Assembly: GCF_030867095.1 (NCBI RefSeq)
Contig: NC_081835.1
Location: 21,832,501 to 21,896,500, forward strand
Direction: 5' to 3'
DNA length: 64,000 nucleotides
Source of the DNA: Alligator mississippiensis
Lineage: Eukaryota; Chordata; Crocodylia; Alligatoridae
The notes beneath the pieces are model-generated. The model was not told where the DNA came from, ran no database searches, and worked only from the letters and a program-made list of their open reading frames with translations. The translations under genes and the position numbers were made by a program. Below, piece by piece: positions 1-12,700 of the stretch (positions within the stretch are counted from its first letter, which is position 1; each line of letters opens with the position of its first letter).

Positions 1-638
1 AAGGCTCAAGAGGACAGTTCTGACTGACTCAAAAATTCATCTTGGAAAACTGGATTAGAGCTAGTATTTGGAAAAGGGGCACTTCCCCATCAAGATAACC
101 TTGGGGGTTATATTTTGGAAAAATTAAGAACTAATGAAATCCACATGGAACTAGTAGTTCAAGCCAGGGGTGTGAAAGTCATTTAAGCTTAGTCTGAATG
201 TGGTTGGGGTTTTTTTTTTTTGAGTGCTGGAAGGGGACTCTAGAGAGAAACCCTGTATTTCATTGCTCTAAAAAAGGAGGAATTATGAGGCACACAGAAG
301 GAAAATGTTAGGAGGAACTAAGCCCTATCGTTTGAATATTAACACCTCATAAGAACTGAAATGAAATATGACATAATGGAGGGCTGAGTGACAGAAGAGG
401 GAGCCCAGAGTGGCAGTAGCTACATCCCAGCGGAGGGCAAAAGCTGTGATGCCAACCTCAGAGATAAAAGTATTCTAGGTGGTGAGTTGCCCTTGTGAAC
501 TATATTGTGCCTTTTAATTACAGATCTGTAAATATTCTGTTATCTGCAATTTGATATTCTTCTACCTGAGCAAACTGGAAAGTGAAAGTTAAACAAAATA
601 TATTTTTATTCTAGACCATCATTCTAAATTACAATTAC

Positions 639-770
639 CTTTGACAAATTATGTTTCTCCTCTATTTTTCGCAATTTAGCTTCTTCCTTTTGTTTGTCCA
701 GCTCTTCAAGCCACTTCTTCTGTTGTTCACATTTCACAGTACTAATAGGGTCTTCTACTGGTGTAGTTTC
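639..770 (-). CDS. CCDC66: CCDC66 exon 9 (last exon in window)
   Basis: A 132-nt, phase 0-0 exon, acceptor CCTTTTAG and donor GTAATT. It encodes ETTPVEDPISTVKCEQQKKW and LEELDKQKEEAKLRKIEEKH: highly charged, predicted helical, the beginning of the coiled-coil region. Positions 1-638 are the next intron, so the remainder of the gene lies to the left. Confidence 0.94.
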
Positions 771-3700
771 CTAAAAGGAGAAAAATGCTAGTCTCTTAAT
801 TGTGTACAAATTTAGATTCTCTGCTTTTTTTAAAGTAATTTTAGCGGAAATTGTGCCCTAAATTTCTAGGCAGAATTAAACTAATCTCTTGCAAAAGTAG
901 TTCACATATACACCTATATAATATCTGAATGTTCCATATATCATTCTGCCTCTTTAAAAGAGCAAAACTATACATACTTAGAATAAAAAAGAAACCTTCT
1001 TTTTAAAAGGTCCCACTGCTCAGTTTGCATTCCAGGAGTTCAGCAAGCATGAGTCATCAGTGATTACAGTAGCAGGAGAGTAACTAACTGCTTTAACTAA
1101 GTCCTCAACTTTTCTTAACGGATACTGTCGCAGGGCACCTTGGTGCTCTGCTCCTAGAGAGTGGAAACTGCCAGGGAGAGAGCCCTGGCAGGACATAACG
1201 AGCACAGCTGCGGGTTGCCCGGGGCAACCAGGAAGTCAGCTGACCAGAGGGGGCAGGGCCTGGCCTTCATAAAGCCCAGGGCTGAGGCCAGGCTGGCAGT
1301 TCCCTGCCAGCAGCCAGAGGGGCAGGAGCTCCTGGAGCTAGGATATGAGCACTGCAGGAACTGCTCTAGCTGAGTGAAGGAGGGCAGCTCGAAGAGGTTT
1401 GATCACCATGGTTTAGCCAGGCGGCTTTGAGTTATAGCCAGGAGGCTCGAGTTTGTGTTGTTATGTATTACACCGGTGGTTTGGGCGAGGCTATTAGGGG
1501 TTGGAGGAGGCCTCAAAGGGACCCACAGGGGTGTGGGGCCCTAGCGCCAGTGAGGGCGCAGTATTCTCAGGGGGAACCCCCAGCGGTGTGGGAACCCCGG
1601 CGCCAGTGAGGGCGCAGTATTATTAGGAAGCCCAGTGTGGGCACAGCAAGCCTCAGAGAGGGGGCAGTATTATTAGGAAGCCCAGCGTGGGCACAGCGAG
1701 CTCCAGGAAAGGGAACTACTGAGCAGCCCAGTGTGGGCACGGTGAGCCTCTTAAGGAGGGCTTAGCGCTGCGGTAAACCCCTGAAAAGGGCAGAGTACTG
1801 CGGTGAGCCCCGGCGAGAGGGGGTAGCGGTGCAGTGAGCCCCGGCGAGAGGGGGGCGTAGCCGAGAAGTCCCCAGAGTGGGTGCAGAAGGCCCCAGGAAG
1901 GGGGCAACATTGAGAAGCCTAAGCGTGGGCGCAGCGAGTCCCAGACAGGGGGCGTTATTTTAGAAGACCGAGTGTGGGCTCAGAGAGAGCCCCAGCAAGG
2001 GGGGGCATTATCGAGAAGCCCCAGCGCGGGCGTAGCAGGCCCCAGGCAGGGTGCTATTGTGAAGGCCCCAGACCGGGGGGCGACATTACACAGAAGGCCC
2101 CAGAGAGGGGTGATATTACAGGGAGGCCCCGAGTGGGCTCTGAGAGCCCAAGAGGGGGCAGCACAACACAGGAGGCCCCAGAGAGCGGGCAAGTGTACAC
2201 AGGAGGCCCCAGAGAGTGGGCGAGTGCATAAAGGAGGCCCGAGAGACAGGCAGTGTACGTATAGATAGACAAACGTCTATCCCATCTGCGAGGTTTGGGG
2301 CATGGTATCGGGTGGTTGGAGCCACGCGTAGCCCATAAGGCTAGGGTGCCTGGGAAGCACCCATCATACAGGGAGACCCCCAGTGGGTCCAGGAAAACAC
2401 GGGGACAGAGGTCCCAGCTAACTGTGCCCAAGGAGACATGAGGCAGCCTCCCAACTTTACCTAAACATCAAAGACGTGGAGGGCGAGAATCTGAGGGTGC
2501 CCTTGGGCTGACTTGGCACGGAGAGGGGGCCTTAAGGAGATCACGGCCCTCCTTGTCGGACCCCGCCGTGACAGATACCTACACTATTTCACATAGTAGA
2601 ACTCCACCCAGATCCTGGAGCTCACATTCAATAAAATCTGACTGAAATTATTCTCCCATTAAAGTCTTCAAAATATTCACCGTAAGCTGCAGTTAATAAT
2701 AAACTTTCTCTTTTTTATCCATAGCCTCAGCAAAAATTGCGTTTTCTATTTCTACAAGACTTATACCTAATAATTAACTTTTTTGAATTAACATATTAGT
2801 TAACAGATCACAATCTAAATGTTCTTCTTGATGATGATCCTGCTTATGTCAATTCTAAAAGTATTCTCTTAGACTGCACAGGAAGACTTCCTGGTATCAG
2901 TATCACTGACTGTAAACACTGCATTCAGTGCACTCTAAATGACAAGGGAGGGAAAATACTCTGAGCAGTCCTATTAACAGAACTAGTGAAGATGCACACC
3001 CAAAATAGCAAGTTCTTCTTGCAGATAAGAGGCTGCATGCAATTTAAATTCTTACCCCTAATACAAATGCTGTACGAATGGCAGCTGGCAAGTCAGGAGA
3101 ACTGAAACTAGAAGAGTGCCCAGTTGGACCGTATGAAATGCTAGGTGCAACTTCACTAGTCTCTGCAGTTAAAGTGGTTCTAAAAATGTGATTTTCTTCA
3201 GCAGTAATATTCAAGTCAGTTGGGAAGATAATCTGCAAATAAAGTGGCTTCATGACTTTAAATATTCAGTATATTTAATTCTCTCAATCATCTTTTTCAT
3301 TGTAAATACTCTTTTAAAACAATACGTTAGCATGGTAATGCAAACTGCTATTCATGAGAAACTTTGCCAAAACTGCAATGCATATACAATTATTGCCATC
3401 TGGCAAGTCTGAAGAAGCTCCTGAATCAATGTGTCTTAAGTAAATTTCAGTTCTTACACTAAAATGAACACTTTTTTAGGGGTATCAAATGCTACACAGA
3501 AAAGCAGTAACCTAGGTCCAATGAAACTAACAGAGACAAACTAATTTTACCTTTCATACTGTTCTCTAAAAAGCTATAATTTATCAAACTGTATTAGTAT
3601 TTTTAAACCTCCAGGAAAGAAACATACTTTCAAAGTCAACATCCAGTTAGAGTGAGTATTAAATTCCTGCATAATATTCAGAGGGATGGACGATTTTGTT

Positions 3701-6700
3701 TTATACATTTTTTATTTCTTATTAGTGGGGAATCCATCCTGCTCAGGCTTGCACAGTAGTGGTTTGTAAACAAAGATATTTTTTAAAATAGGCCGCTCAT
3801 CAATTTAACAGATGTTAGGGATGTAAATATGATTTAAAAATGATCCTCTAATTATATTGGTTAAACAGTTAACAAATAATACATACCTAGTTTAGTGACC
3901 TCCAGGAGGAACGGCCCAGCCCCAGCCCCTTATGTCTTCACTGTGTGCCCAGCAGCAAGGATTCTGTGGGGAGCATTAGGGCTGGAACAGCTGTGCCAAC
4001 ACCTCTCAGGAACACCCTGGGGCCACGCTCACTGCTCAGTGACACCTCAGACCCAATGCCACCTGCTCTGGCTGCTGCGGCTCCGCCTCGGGCCAAGCCA
4101 GCTGCGTGCTCAACCCTGCCCCAGGGCTGGGCCAGGCCCCATGCAGCCCCAGCACCACAGGCAGGAGAAGAAAGGACACAGTGTGCCCAGCGGAGGCCAC
4201 CCCACTGGGACTGGACCTCCCTTTCCTGCAGGGCCAGTTGGGGAGGGCTCGGCCCAGCAACATGAAGGAGCCTTCCAGGGTCAGACCGTGGCAGCATAAA
4301 TGCAGTGGGAGGGGCTACCACAGGGCTTGGAGTCTTGCTGCTGCAGCAAGAAGGCCCTGCCTGACCTCTGGTTGGGGGGGTCCCAGCACCTCCCTCCCTC
4401 CCCTGGCACAGGGGAGGTCCACAGCTCCAGCTCCATCCGCAGCCCCAGCCCCTGCCTGCAGGGATGAGGGGAAGCCATGGCTCCACAGTGCCCCCTAGTG
4501 GCTCGGCTGCGCTCACCTCCCCATACCCCCAGCTCCCAGCCAGCAGCCTGAGGCTCACACAGCGCGGGGTGCACGGTGAAGACATAAGGGACTGGTGCAG
4601 ACACGTTCCTGCCAGAGGCCACTAAAAGGTAAACAATATAAATAGAATTGTTGTTTAACTGTTTAACAGTTTACATCCCTAATGGGTATATAGTACTTGG
4701 ATAATAGGTCAAATGTGTTAGACAACAAAACTAGTGAATAAGCTGCAATATTTCTTAACTAAGAATAACGACACCATTTGTAATTCTTTTCAAGGTACAG
4801 AAAAAGAAGAGGGGAAAGGCTACCAAACTAGGAATAAAGACCACCAAGGATCATTTGGACTGTGGAGTAGCACAGGGGGAATTATATGATTATGAACAAA
4901 GCTGAAATTGAAGGCAATAAGATAACATGGCTAATTTAACTTGATAAGACTAGTCTCATGGAGGTATAGCAGGTGTCTCTTGCAGGACAGATAAGGTAGA
5001 TTGTTGCCTATCCTACCCAGTAAAGCCTCCATTCTATCACCCCTAGAGGCTTTGTTAAGGACTTGCAAAGCAGCTCTATTACTCTTCTGTGTGGTGGAGG
5101 AAGTGCAATCTCCAAGTGTACTGCATAATAACTTGAAATTTGTTTTGGGATTTGGCCTGAAAAACTGATTCAACAAGTAAGCACCGGCTATACTCTGACA
5201 ACAGGTTCTTACATGCATAAATAATTTGAGTAATTCTAGAATATGAACAAAATACACTGCTAGATGGGGAAAATAAAATGCAAGGCACATGTTTTTTCTT
5301 TTTATAGTTCATTGCTAGACATACCTGAGCTTGATAGGCTGTTTGTAAATTCTCCAAATGAGTTTTATCAATACCAGGTTTCCCCCGAAAATAGCATTTT
5401 GTCTCTACCTCTGAAGTTTCTTTTAGTTTCTTCTTTAAAGCTACCTGCTCATCTTTAAAACAAATTCATTAGAACTACTGTGTAAACAGAAATAACAATA
5501 ACTACAAGAGAAGTAATAAAATGCAAGGTGACAACATAATGGACAGATGTTGAGAGGCTCTGCCAAGGAGAAATATCACTCCCAAGGCTTTAGAAACAGA
5601 AGAAATGAGAGAATCTATATTGAGAGAGCATAAAATTCAGAGGACAACCAGTTACTCAGGAAAATATCTAATATTTATCTCAGTCCATTTTTTGCTAGTT
5701 AGTGACTATAAATTTACACCAGGCTAGAACTGGCATGTCATAGTACCAGGTCCAACCTAGAAACTAGATTTTAAAAAACAATTCCGATCCAGGTTATGTA
5801 GAACTTGTTGTATAAATGGGAAGCTGCATTTAAGAAAATAATTTCATTACTACAATGCAATTTTCAGTTAACTTAGATCTTTTTCCCTGAAAAAAATATT
5901 TGAAAAGAAGTATTAAGTTACTCGTGCCTGCAGGTCAACAAGTTTTGTTGCAGAGGAGGGTTGTTTTGCTTTTTTAACACAAGGTAACCACGGGGATTGC
6001 AGAACTGTGTGTGGTTTCCTACACATCTGTTTAAAATGATGAAGAGGGACCAAATCCACCTCATCTTCATGGTGGTTCTTCTCCCTGCCAAAACAGTGTT
6101 TGTGTTCCGCCTGCTGACTTTGCGGTAGTGGTTCAAATTTGTGGGTCAGATAGCACAGCCAGTATACAACAGTTCCTTTGAGTCATCTCAACTGCCAAGT
6201 AGCAAGAGGGTAGCGGTTATACCCAAGATACAGCCTCAGTGCTTATGAAGTATGTTTTTTGTGTCAACAGTTGCATTTGATTAACAAACTTAATTTAGTT
6301 AAACATAAGTAATGTGGCAAAAAGTCATTTTTTAAGTGGTCTGAACTTCATTTCAACCATGTCAATTTTATCTGGAGAACTGTATTAGTACGAACATACT
6401 AACAGTCAATTTTCTTTTTACCATTCCTAAATTTTGAAATTCTATTTAAACTTTGCTACCTTATTCTCTGGGACAGATACTGTTATAAATCTAAATCCAC
6501 AGTAACACTAACGTGCCGGAAAACAAAATTTGATTGTCTCTACATTTTATTAGGGGACCGATGCTACATTATAATACATTAATTTATGTTGCAAATATAT
6601 CTTAGGATACCTAGTTCCTTCTTCCACTGGGCCCTCTTTGCTTCTAATAAGGTTTTATCTCCTTCTCTTTCACCCAGAGTACTAAACATGTCAGCAGGTT

Positions 6701-9700
6701 TCCATGTGTTCTTGCTGAAGAAAGGAAAAAAAAAAGCAATTCAATGTATTTTAAAAGTCAAGATCCTTATTTTAAATTAAAAGTTAACTGACATTACATA
6801 TTTCAATGTACAGATGGAAGAAAAAACTTATATTGCATGCTTTACTGAACAGATCTACCTACATAATAATTTTATGTTCATCCTGCTGAGATGCTGCTTG
6901 TTTCGTGCTTGAATCAGAATTACTTTCATGTGGGGCAGATGAAACTTCAGCAGCTTTCTGGAGTAATCCCATAATATTTTCTTCCTCTATCTGATTAGCA
7001 GCAATAGCAGTAATAGCAGAGTTTTCAGCTTGGTCTAACAAAATAAAATATACATTACTTATTTGTGACCTGGTAAATCCTCACTTCCACACTGTCTACA
7101 ATATGAAAAGTAAAACCTGGCAAATTCACATCTTCTACCTAAAATGCAAGCTCTTCTGGGTAGGAACTTCTGCTTACAATGTATATGCAACGTCTAAGAA
7201 AATGTGGTTCTGATCTATAGTGCTGAGCTGAGGGGGGGCGTAGCCGGGTCCTGGCAGGACGCTTTGGTTAGGGAGGGGTTCTCCCTGCTTCTGACCAGCC
7301 CAGCAGGCAATTGATAAGTGTTTATCACCCCTAACTCGGTGCCCATTAAGAAAACAACAGAGAGACATTACCAGATACCTGTTGAGTCTGCCTTTGTCCT
7401 GTCTGCCACAGCATGAACTGTAGCCAGCATGTGGTCTGCCAGCTAATACACAGACACCTCTCAGCATGGCAGAGGGAAGCAGGAAATTCCTGCTTAGCAG
7501 GGAGTGGTGAGGGGAACAGTGGGGGAGCAGCCTGCAGTCTCTGCAGAGTTCCAGCCAGGGAGCAGAGGGGAGGGGCCAGCTGCTGTAGAGCAGAGCCCCG
7601 CCCAGCCCAGACAGCATGCCGGGATGCTGGGGTAGTCTGATTTAACGTAAACCAGCAAGGGGTCTGGGACAGACATCGCATAAACCGGTTTGGCCCAAAT
7701 CAGTTAAGTCTGATATTACATTCAACCGGGTTTATCTCAAACCAATTTCAGCCATTTTCAAACTGGTTTATGTGAACTGAACATCTGTTCTGTTACAGGT
7801 TTAAATCAGTTTCTGATCACTTAAACCGGCGTATGTGTAATGTCTGTCCCTAGCCTAAAGAATATGCTGGGACAACCTGACTTGATAATAAAGTTTCAGA
7901 AGCAGTCAAAATCTTTTATAAGCTGTAATTTTTTTTCTTTGGAAACAGAACCTGTTTATATCATGATGTGGAAATATCCTTTAGGTGTGGGTAATTTCAA
8001 GACTTTAAAACCAACTTGTATAGGGTAAACTTTGACTAATTTCACAAAGCAATTGGCTAACTTGCCACTCTAAGTGGAATGCATATAATGGTTATTATTA
8101 ACCAATAATAATCAATTATCAGGAGTACATAATAGGGATAGGGAAATAGAAATCTGGAACAGCAACAATTAAATCATAGATGAATTAATGAGACTTTTTT
8201 ACTTTAGAAACTAGAAACTAAAAACAGCACGCACCCTTGATTTTAAGGGAAACAGAATGAAGATGTCTTGCTCTTCTACAGGACTGTTTTAGAAAATATA
8301 GCATGTGAGAAGTTTAGGCTCGTTTTACTACCACAGTGTCAGAATTTTTTTTACAGCTATTTGTATCTAAATATAATTCAAACAGCATTTCATTTTTGCT
8401 TTAAAAATCTGTAATTCATTTCTGAACTAGCAATTTGCTACTAGCTAACCTTAGGAGAATGGTAGTCTTATAGAATTATGTTGTAGCCAAGAATGTCATT
8501 TTTGCTGCAGGATATATACTTTACCTGTTTCTTGCTTTTCATCCTGGACTTGGGAGACAGTTTTGGCTCCTTCTTTTACAGTCATCAAAATTTGTTCAAG
8601 TTGTTCTTGAGTTAAACATACCAAACTGTTCCTCAGGTCTTCAGCTGAGATATGAGGTTTTTGAATCTTTTGTTTGGGCCTTTTAACTGCAATTTTTGGG
8701 TTATGCAAATTGGACTTTCCATTTGTATTATCTTTTGGAACAATCAAAGTATGTTTTCTAGTTGAGATCTCCTTTGAATCTTGAGTTGATAATAAAGTCA
8801 CATGGGTATTTTCCCCTTTTATTGTTGACAATCTTGATTCACTTCTGGGTTTAACTGAAAAATGTTCATGTTTGGCACAAGTGTTTTGTGTTGATTTCAG
8901 AACATGTCCAGCCTGTTTTATTTTCAATGCATGTTTGGGAAGTTTGACTTTATTACCCATCTGTTAAAACAGAAACAACGTATTTAATTTAATAGCCTTC
9001 GAACCATGAAACTGCATACCTAATCTCTTCCTTTCTTCCCTCCTTCAAGCAGCAAAAACAATTTTCTTTTACTTCTCTTCTCTAAATATAAAGAGATCAT
9101 TCTGTTCTCAGTTATATCAATATGAACTTTAATTCCGTCAGTGGAATGACTTATCTATAGATAAGGAGATAATGGTGTATCCAAGAGGAAAATAAAACTT
9201 GGCTTCAGGTATACACTATTTCTCATTTTAATCCTGAATTTGAATATAGATGCCAAAATAACAGTATGAAAATGAGTTTCACATCAGTCTCATAGTGCTG
9301 GTGTCAGAGATTATAAACTGAAACATGTGTCCATGCATTAGTACCTTTTCTACTCTGATCTCCCTCAAATAGCATCCTGACCTATTCTAGTCTACCCAGA
9401 AAGACTATCTTGTAGCTTTGCCATGGTCTTAACTTCAACTGGTTTCCAAAATATTTTTAAGGTAAGCCAAGAGGAAAGAAGTGCATTGCTTTAAGTTGGA
9501 CTGTCTACAAACAGCCCAGTGGTAATCTTTCCTCAATGTTTAGCCATCTTTTAGCACATTTTCCAATATGGCTTTCAAATTGGCACAAGAACCTTTCATC
9601 CAGAGATCTTAAGTGTTGTGCCTTCATTGATTAGCTAAGCCTTATAATCCACTGGAGAATCTTGGAGTATCTATTTCATCTTAAAAGATGGGGAAACTCA

Positions 9701-12700
9701 GAAGAGAAGTGACATGTCTGGTGTCGCAGAGCGGGATGAAGAACCTCAGTGTTCTACTCTACACAGAAAACAAACTCAAAAGATCAGGCTTTAATTACTA
9801 GCTATACAGACCCTTATGGGAATGTGGATGTGTGGTATGAAGTGCTGCAGACCTGTCTGTGCTGCCACATACCACACATACAGGCATTCCCCACACTACT
9901 ACTTTGCAGTTGGGGGGCGGGGGGTATCCCAGGGTCAAAACCACCCACACCTAAAAAAAGCAGATTGGTGCACATATGCAGGCAATGCATGCCACCCAAA
10001 ATCGGAGCCTGGCCAGCCAGAGCCAAAATCTGGCTACAAGCCAGACTCCCTGCTGCAGGAACGCTATGGCTACGACTCCCAAAGACCCCCAGAACCCCAC
10101 GGAAGTCTGCTGGGGTTAGCACAGTTGCTGGCCCTAGCCTCCCCAATCCCACTCAGGGCAACGTGCTGTGCGCCAGAACAGATGTGTCACAGGTGTTCGT
10201 CGGGGACAAGTAGCAGTGGCACAAAGTGTGCCGCTGCTACTTGTTCCCAGGAAAAGACACGGTCAGCACATTCCCACTTGTGGGGACGTGCCATATATGT
10301 ACCAACAATATACATAACACTGCTACCTTCTCAACATGCCCCCATGTCTGCATCCGAAGTTGGGTGTATGTGACATGCACCCAACCTCAGATGCAGTCAG
10401 ATGCGCATTTGAGACGTACTCTTTGGGTGTTCCACACCTTCAGGGTGCCCTTCTGCCCCAAATCCCTCTCTGCTGTCTGCTATTTGACCAATGAGAACCA
10501 GCTGAGATGTGCTAGGGGCCAACTTCTTGGCCTGTGGTACCTCAGCCTTACCCTTCTCACGCAGGTCTGGCCAGCTCTCAGCAGATGGGATTTTGCCAGC
10601 TAGAAGAATTACCCTTTTATCTGGTCATGCACCCAAAAAAAGACACATTTTCCCTCCGCTTCCCTGAAAGAGGTCTGCCAAATGGTCAAATACTTTGAAA
10701 TCACAGCTAACAATGCCAATAAGTGAGATGCAAAAAATAACAAGAGACTTATCATAAAAACAAAAGGAAAGATAAAAAATCGGTAACTACATGTTGAGAC
10801 AGGGAGACAGATATAGATAGGTAACTGCCTAAATCGTTGTTTTGTGGATTTCACAGAAACCATGACATCTGGGGTTGCCCATGGAAAAAAAAAACCTTAA
10901 TAAAAATAAGTATTAAGTATTCCCCTCCTGGGCAGGCCTCATAGCCCACCTAGAAGGGGAAGGCGCCACCTGGCAGGGTGGCACAAAGGGGTCATCAGAC
11001 AAGATGGCAGCTGCCCCTTCTTTCTTCTCCTCCCCAGGACATTTCTGCCAATCAGTGCTGAGGGGTGCAGCCAGACTAAGGGCAACCAGCAGTCAAAATG
11101 GTGACTGCTCCTTCATCCCTCCCCCTCCCCAAGGCCTCCCTGCCAATCAGTCCTGAGGGGTGGGGCCTCTCTGTCAATCATTGCCAAGGGGTAGGGCCAC
11201 CACCAAACACATGTGTAATGGGCTCTATGTGCTAGGACAAAGCTGCGAAAATGGCTTAGTGTTGCTGCGAGTTAAGTAGGTCCCTAGATATAGGTATAAG
11301 AACACAAATCCTAAAGGAAGTATCAGAACAATAACCTGTTGTTACCCTGCACCTTAAATCAGAGAATGCCGTTTCTATTCAGTCCACTAGCTAAGGGACC
11401 AAAGCACCTTATGCCCAGAAAGTACAGTCTGGTGCTACCTATATGTACAGACTACACATGCCATATCAGTAAAACAAACTGAGGGGTAGGGTGGCATCGC
11501 AGTAAGGTGCACGATTGACAGCCCAGAGGTCACAAGTTTGAGGCCGTAGCTGAAGCACTCATGGTGTGGCCTGTCAGATTCCAAAGAAATCTGTGAACTC
11601 TGCTAAATACCTTGTCACAAGGACACAAAAAAGGAAGGAAGGAAGCAAAGAAAAATAAACTCAAGAAAACACAAATGACATCCCATGAACTCCTCCACTT
11701 TATGACATGCATCATATATCACATGCCACATGTTCAGCCAATTTACAGTGTCATAAAAATGGCAAACTGGTCACAAAGATGTTTCATTTAAAATGGCTGG
11801 TTTGCCATTTCATACCAAACATCTTTTTGCCTGGTTTGTATGGCATCTTAAATTGAATATAAGGCATCTGTTGTGTTCTAGACTCTGAAGCTGACAACTA
11901 ACTGATTGTTGACATCGGCTAGGGACAGCCCTGGGTCTGGAACCAAAACTGAGGCAGTCAGGGGAAAATGAGGACAAACCGCTGAATGTTTGCATCAGTC
12001 TCAGACATCACTGAGTCTGGGACCAGATCCAGAGTCAGCATCAGTATGGGACTGCACCAGCTCTGGGAATGGACCTGGGGCTATCAGGGGCTGATGTCAA
12101 CAATCAGGTGACTAACTCAGGAATCAAGCTGGGGGACACTCTGGGTCTTTAACTGGAACCTGGGGCTGCTTGTACCCAATTCAGACACTCAGCTGAGCAT
12201 GGAAATCAGACCTGAGGCAACCCCACAGCGGTGTGACTGGGATATGAGGAATATTATGGGATGGGGCATCAAATTCCCGACCCCAACCACAGCATTATCA
12301 TCTACCAGGGGGCTCAGACAAACTGTATACCCAGTAATAGGGTACATGATGTCTTAAATCGACCCTCTTTGTCACCTGTCATGAGTTTGAATACAGGTTT
12401 CCCATGATGTATGCGGGTTCTTTATATGTGAATTCGCTCTTATGTGATGAGCATATTTAGACCCATAATTCATTATATGTGAGGTAAATTTGCTCTTATG
12501 TGATCAGCATAAAGGGCCCCCCCCCAAGCAGCTAAGTCTGTGGGGGGAGGGGAAAAGGCCACGGCCCCACTCACCCCTTCCCGTGCTGGAGTGACTCCGG
12601 GAGCGGCCGACACCAGCTGCCTGCATCTGCTGGGCTGCACCATGCCCTGGTACAGGCAGCTGGTGTCAGCTGCTTCCGGGGCTGCTGCAGCCGGGGTTGG

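Noticed and set aside
1550..2250. CRISPR-like regularly spaced repeats
   Set aside because: Units are diverged, contiguous and without unique spacers of constant length; this is a decayed tandem array inside an LTR of a eukaryotic genome.
5908..6180. About 90-codon stop-free minus-strand stretch in CCDC66 intron 6, protein-like in one frame
   Set aside because: Exon 6 joins exon 7 in frame without it. The possible donor leaves phase 0 where phase 1 is needed, and no acceptor keeps the frame open. It may be a pseudo-exon or chance.
8496..8960. A 154-codon gene starting at the ATG at 8,960
   Set aside because: This is CCDC66 exon 4; the ATG is internal (exons 1-3 join in phase) and the last residues of the open frame are intron read-through past the donor at 8,524.
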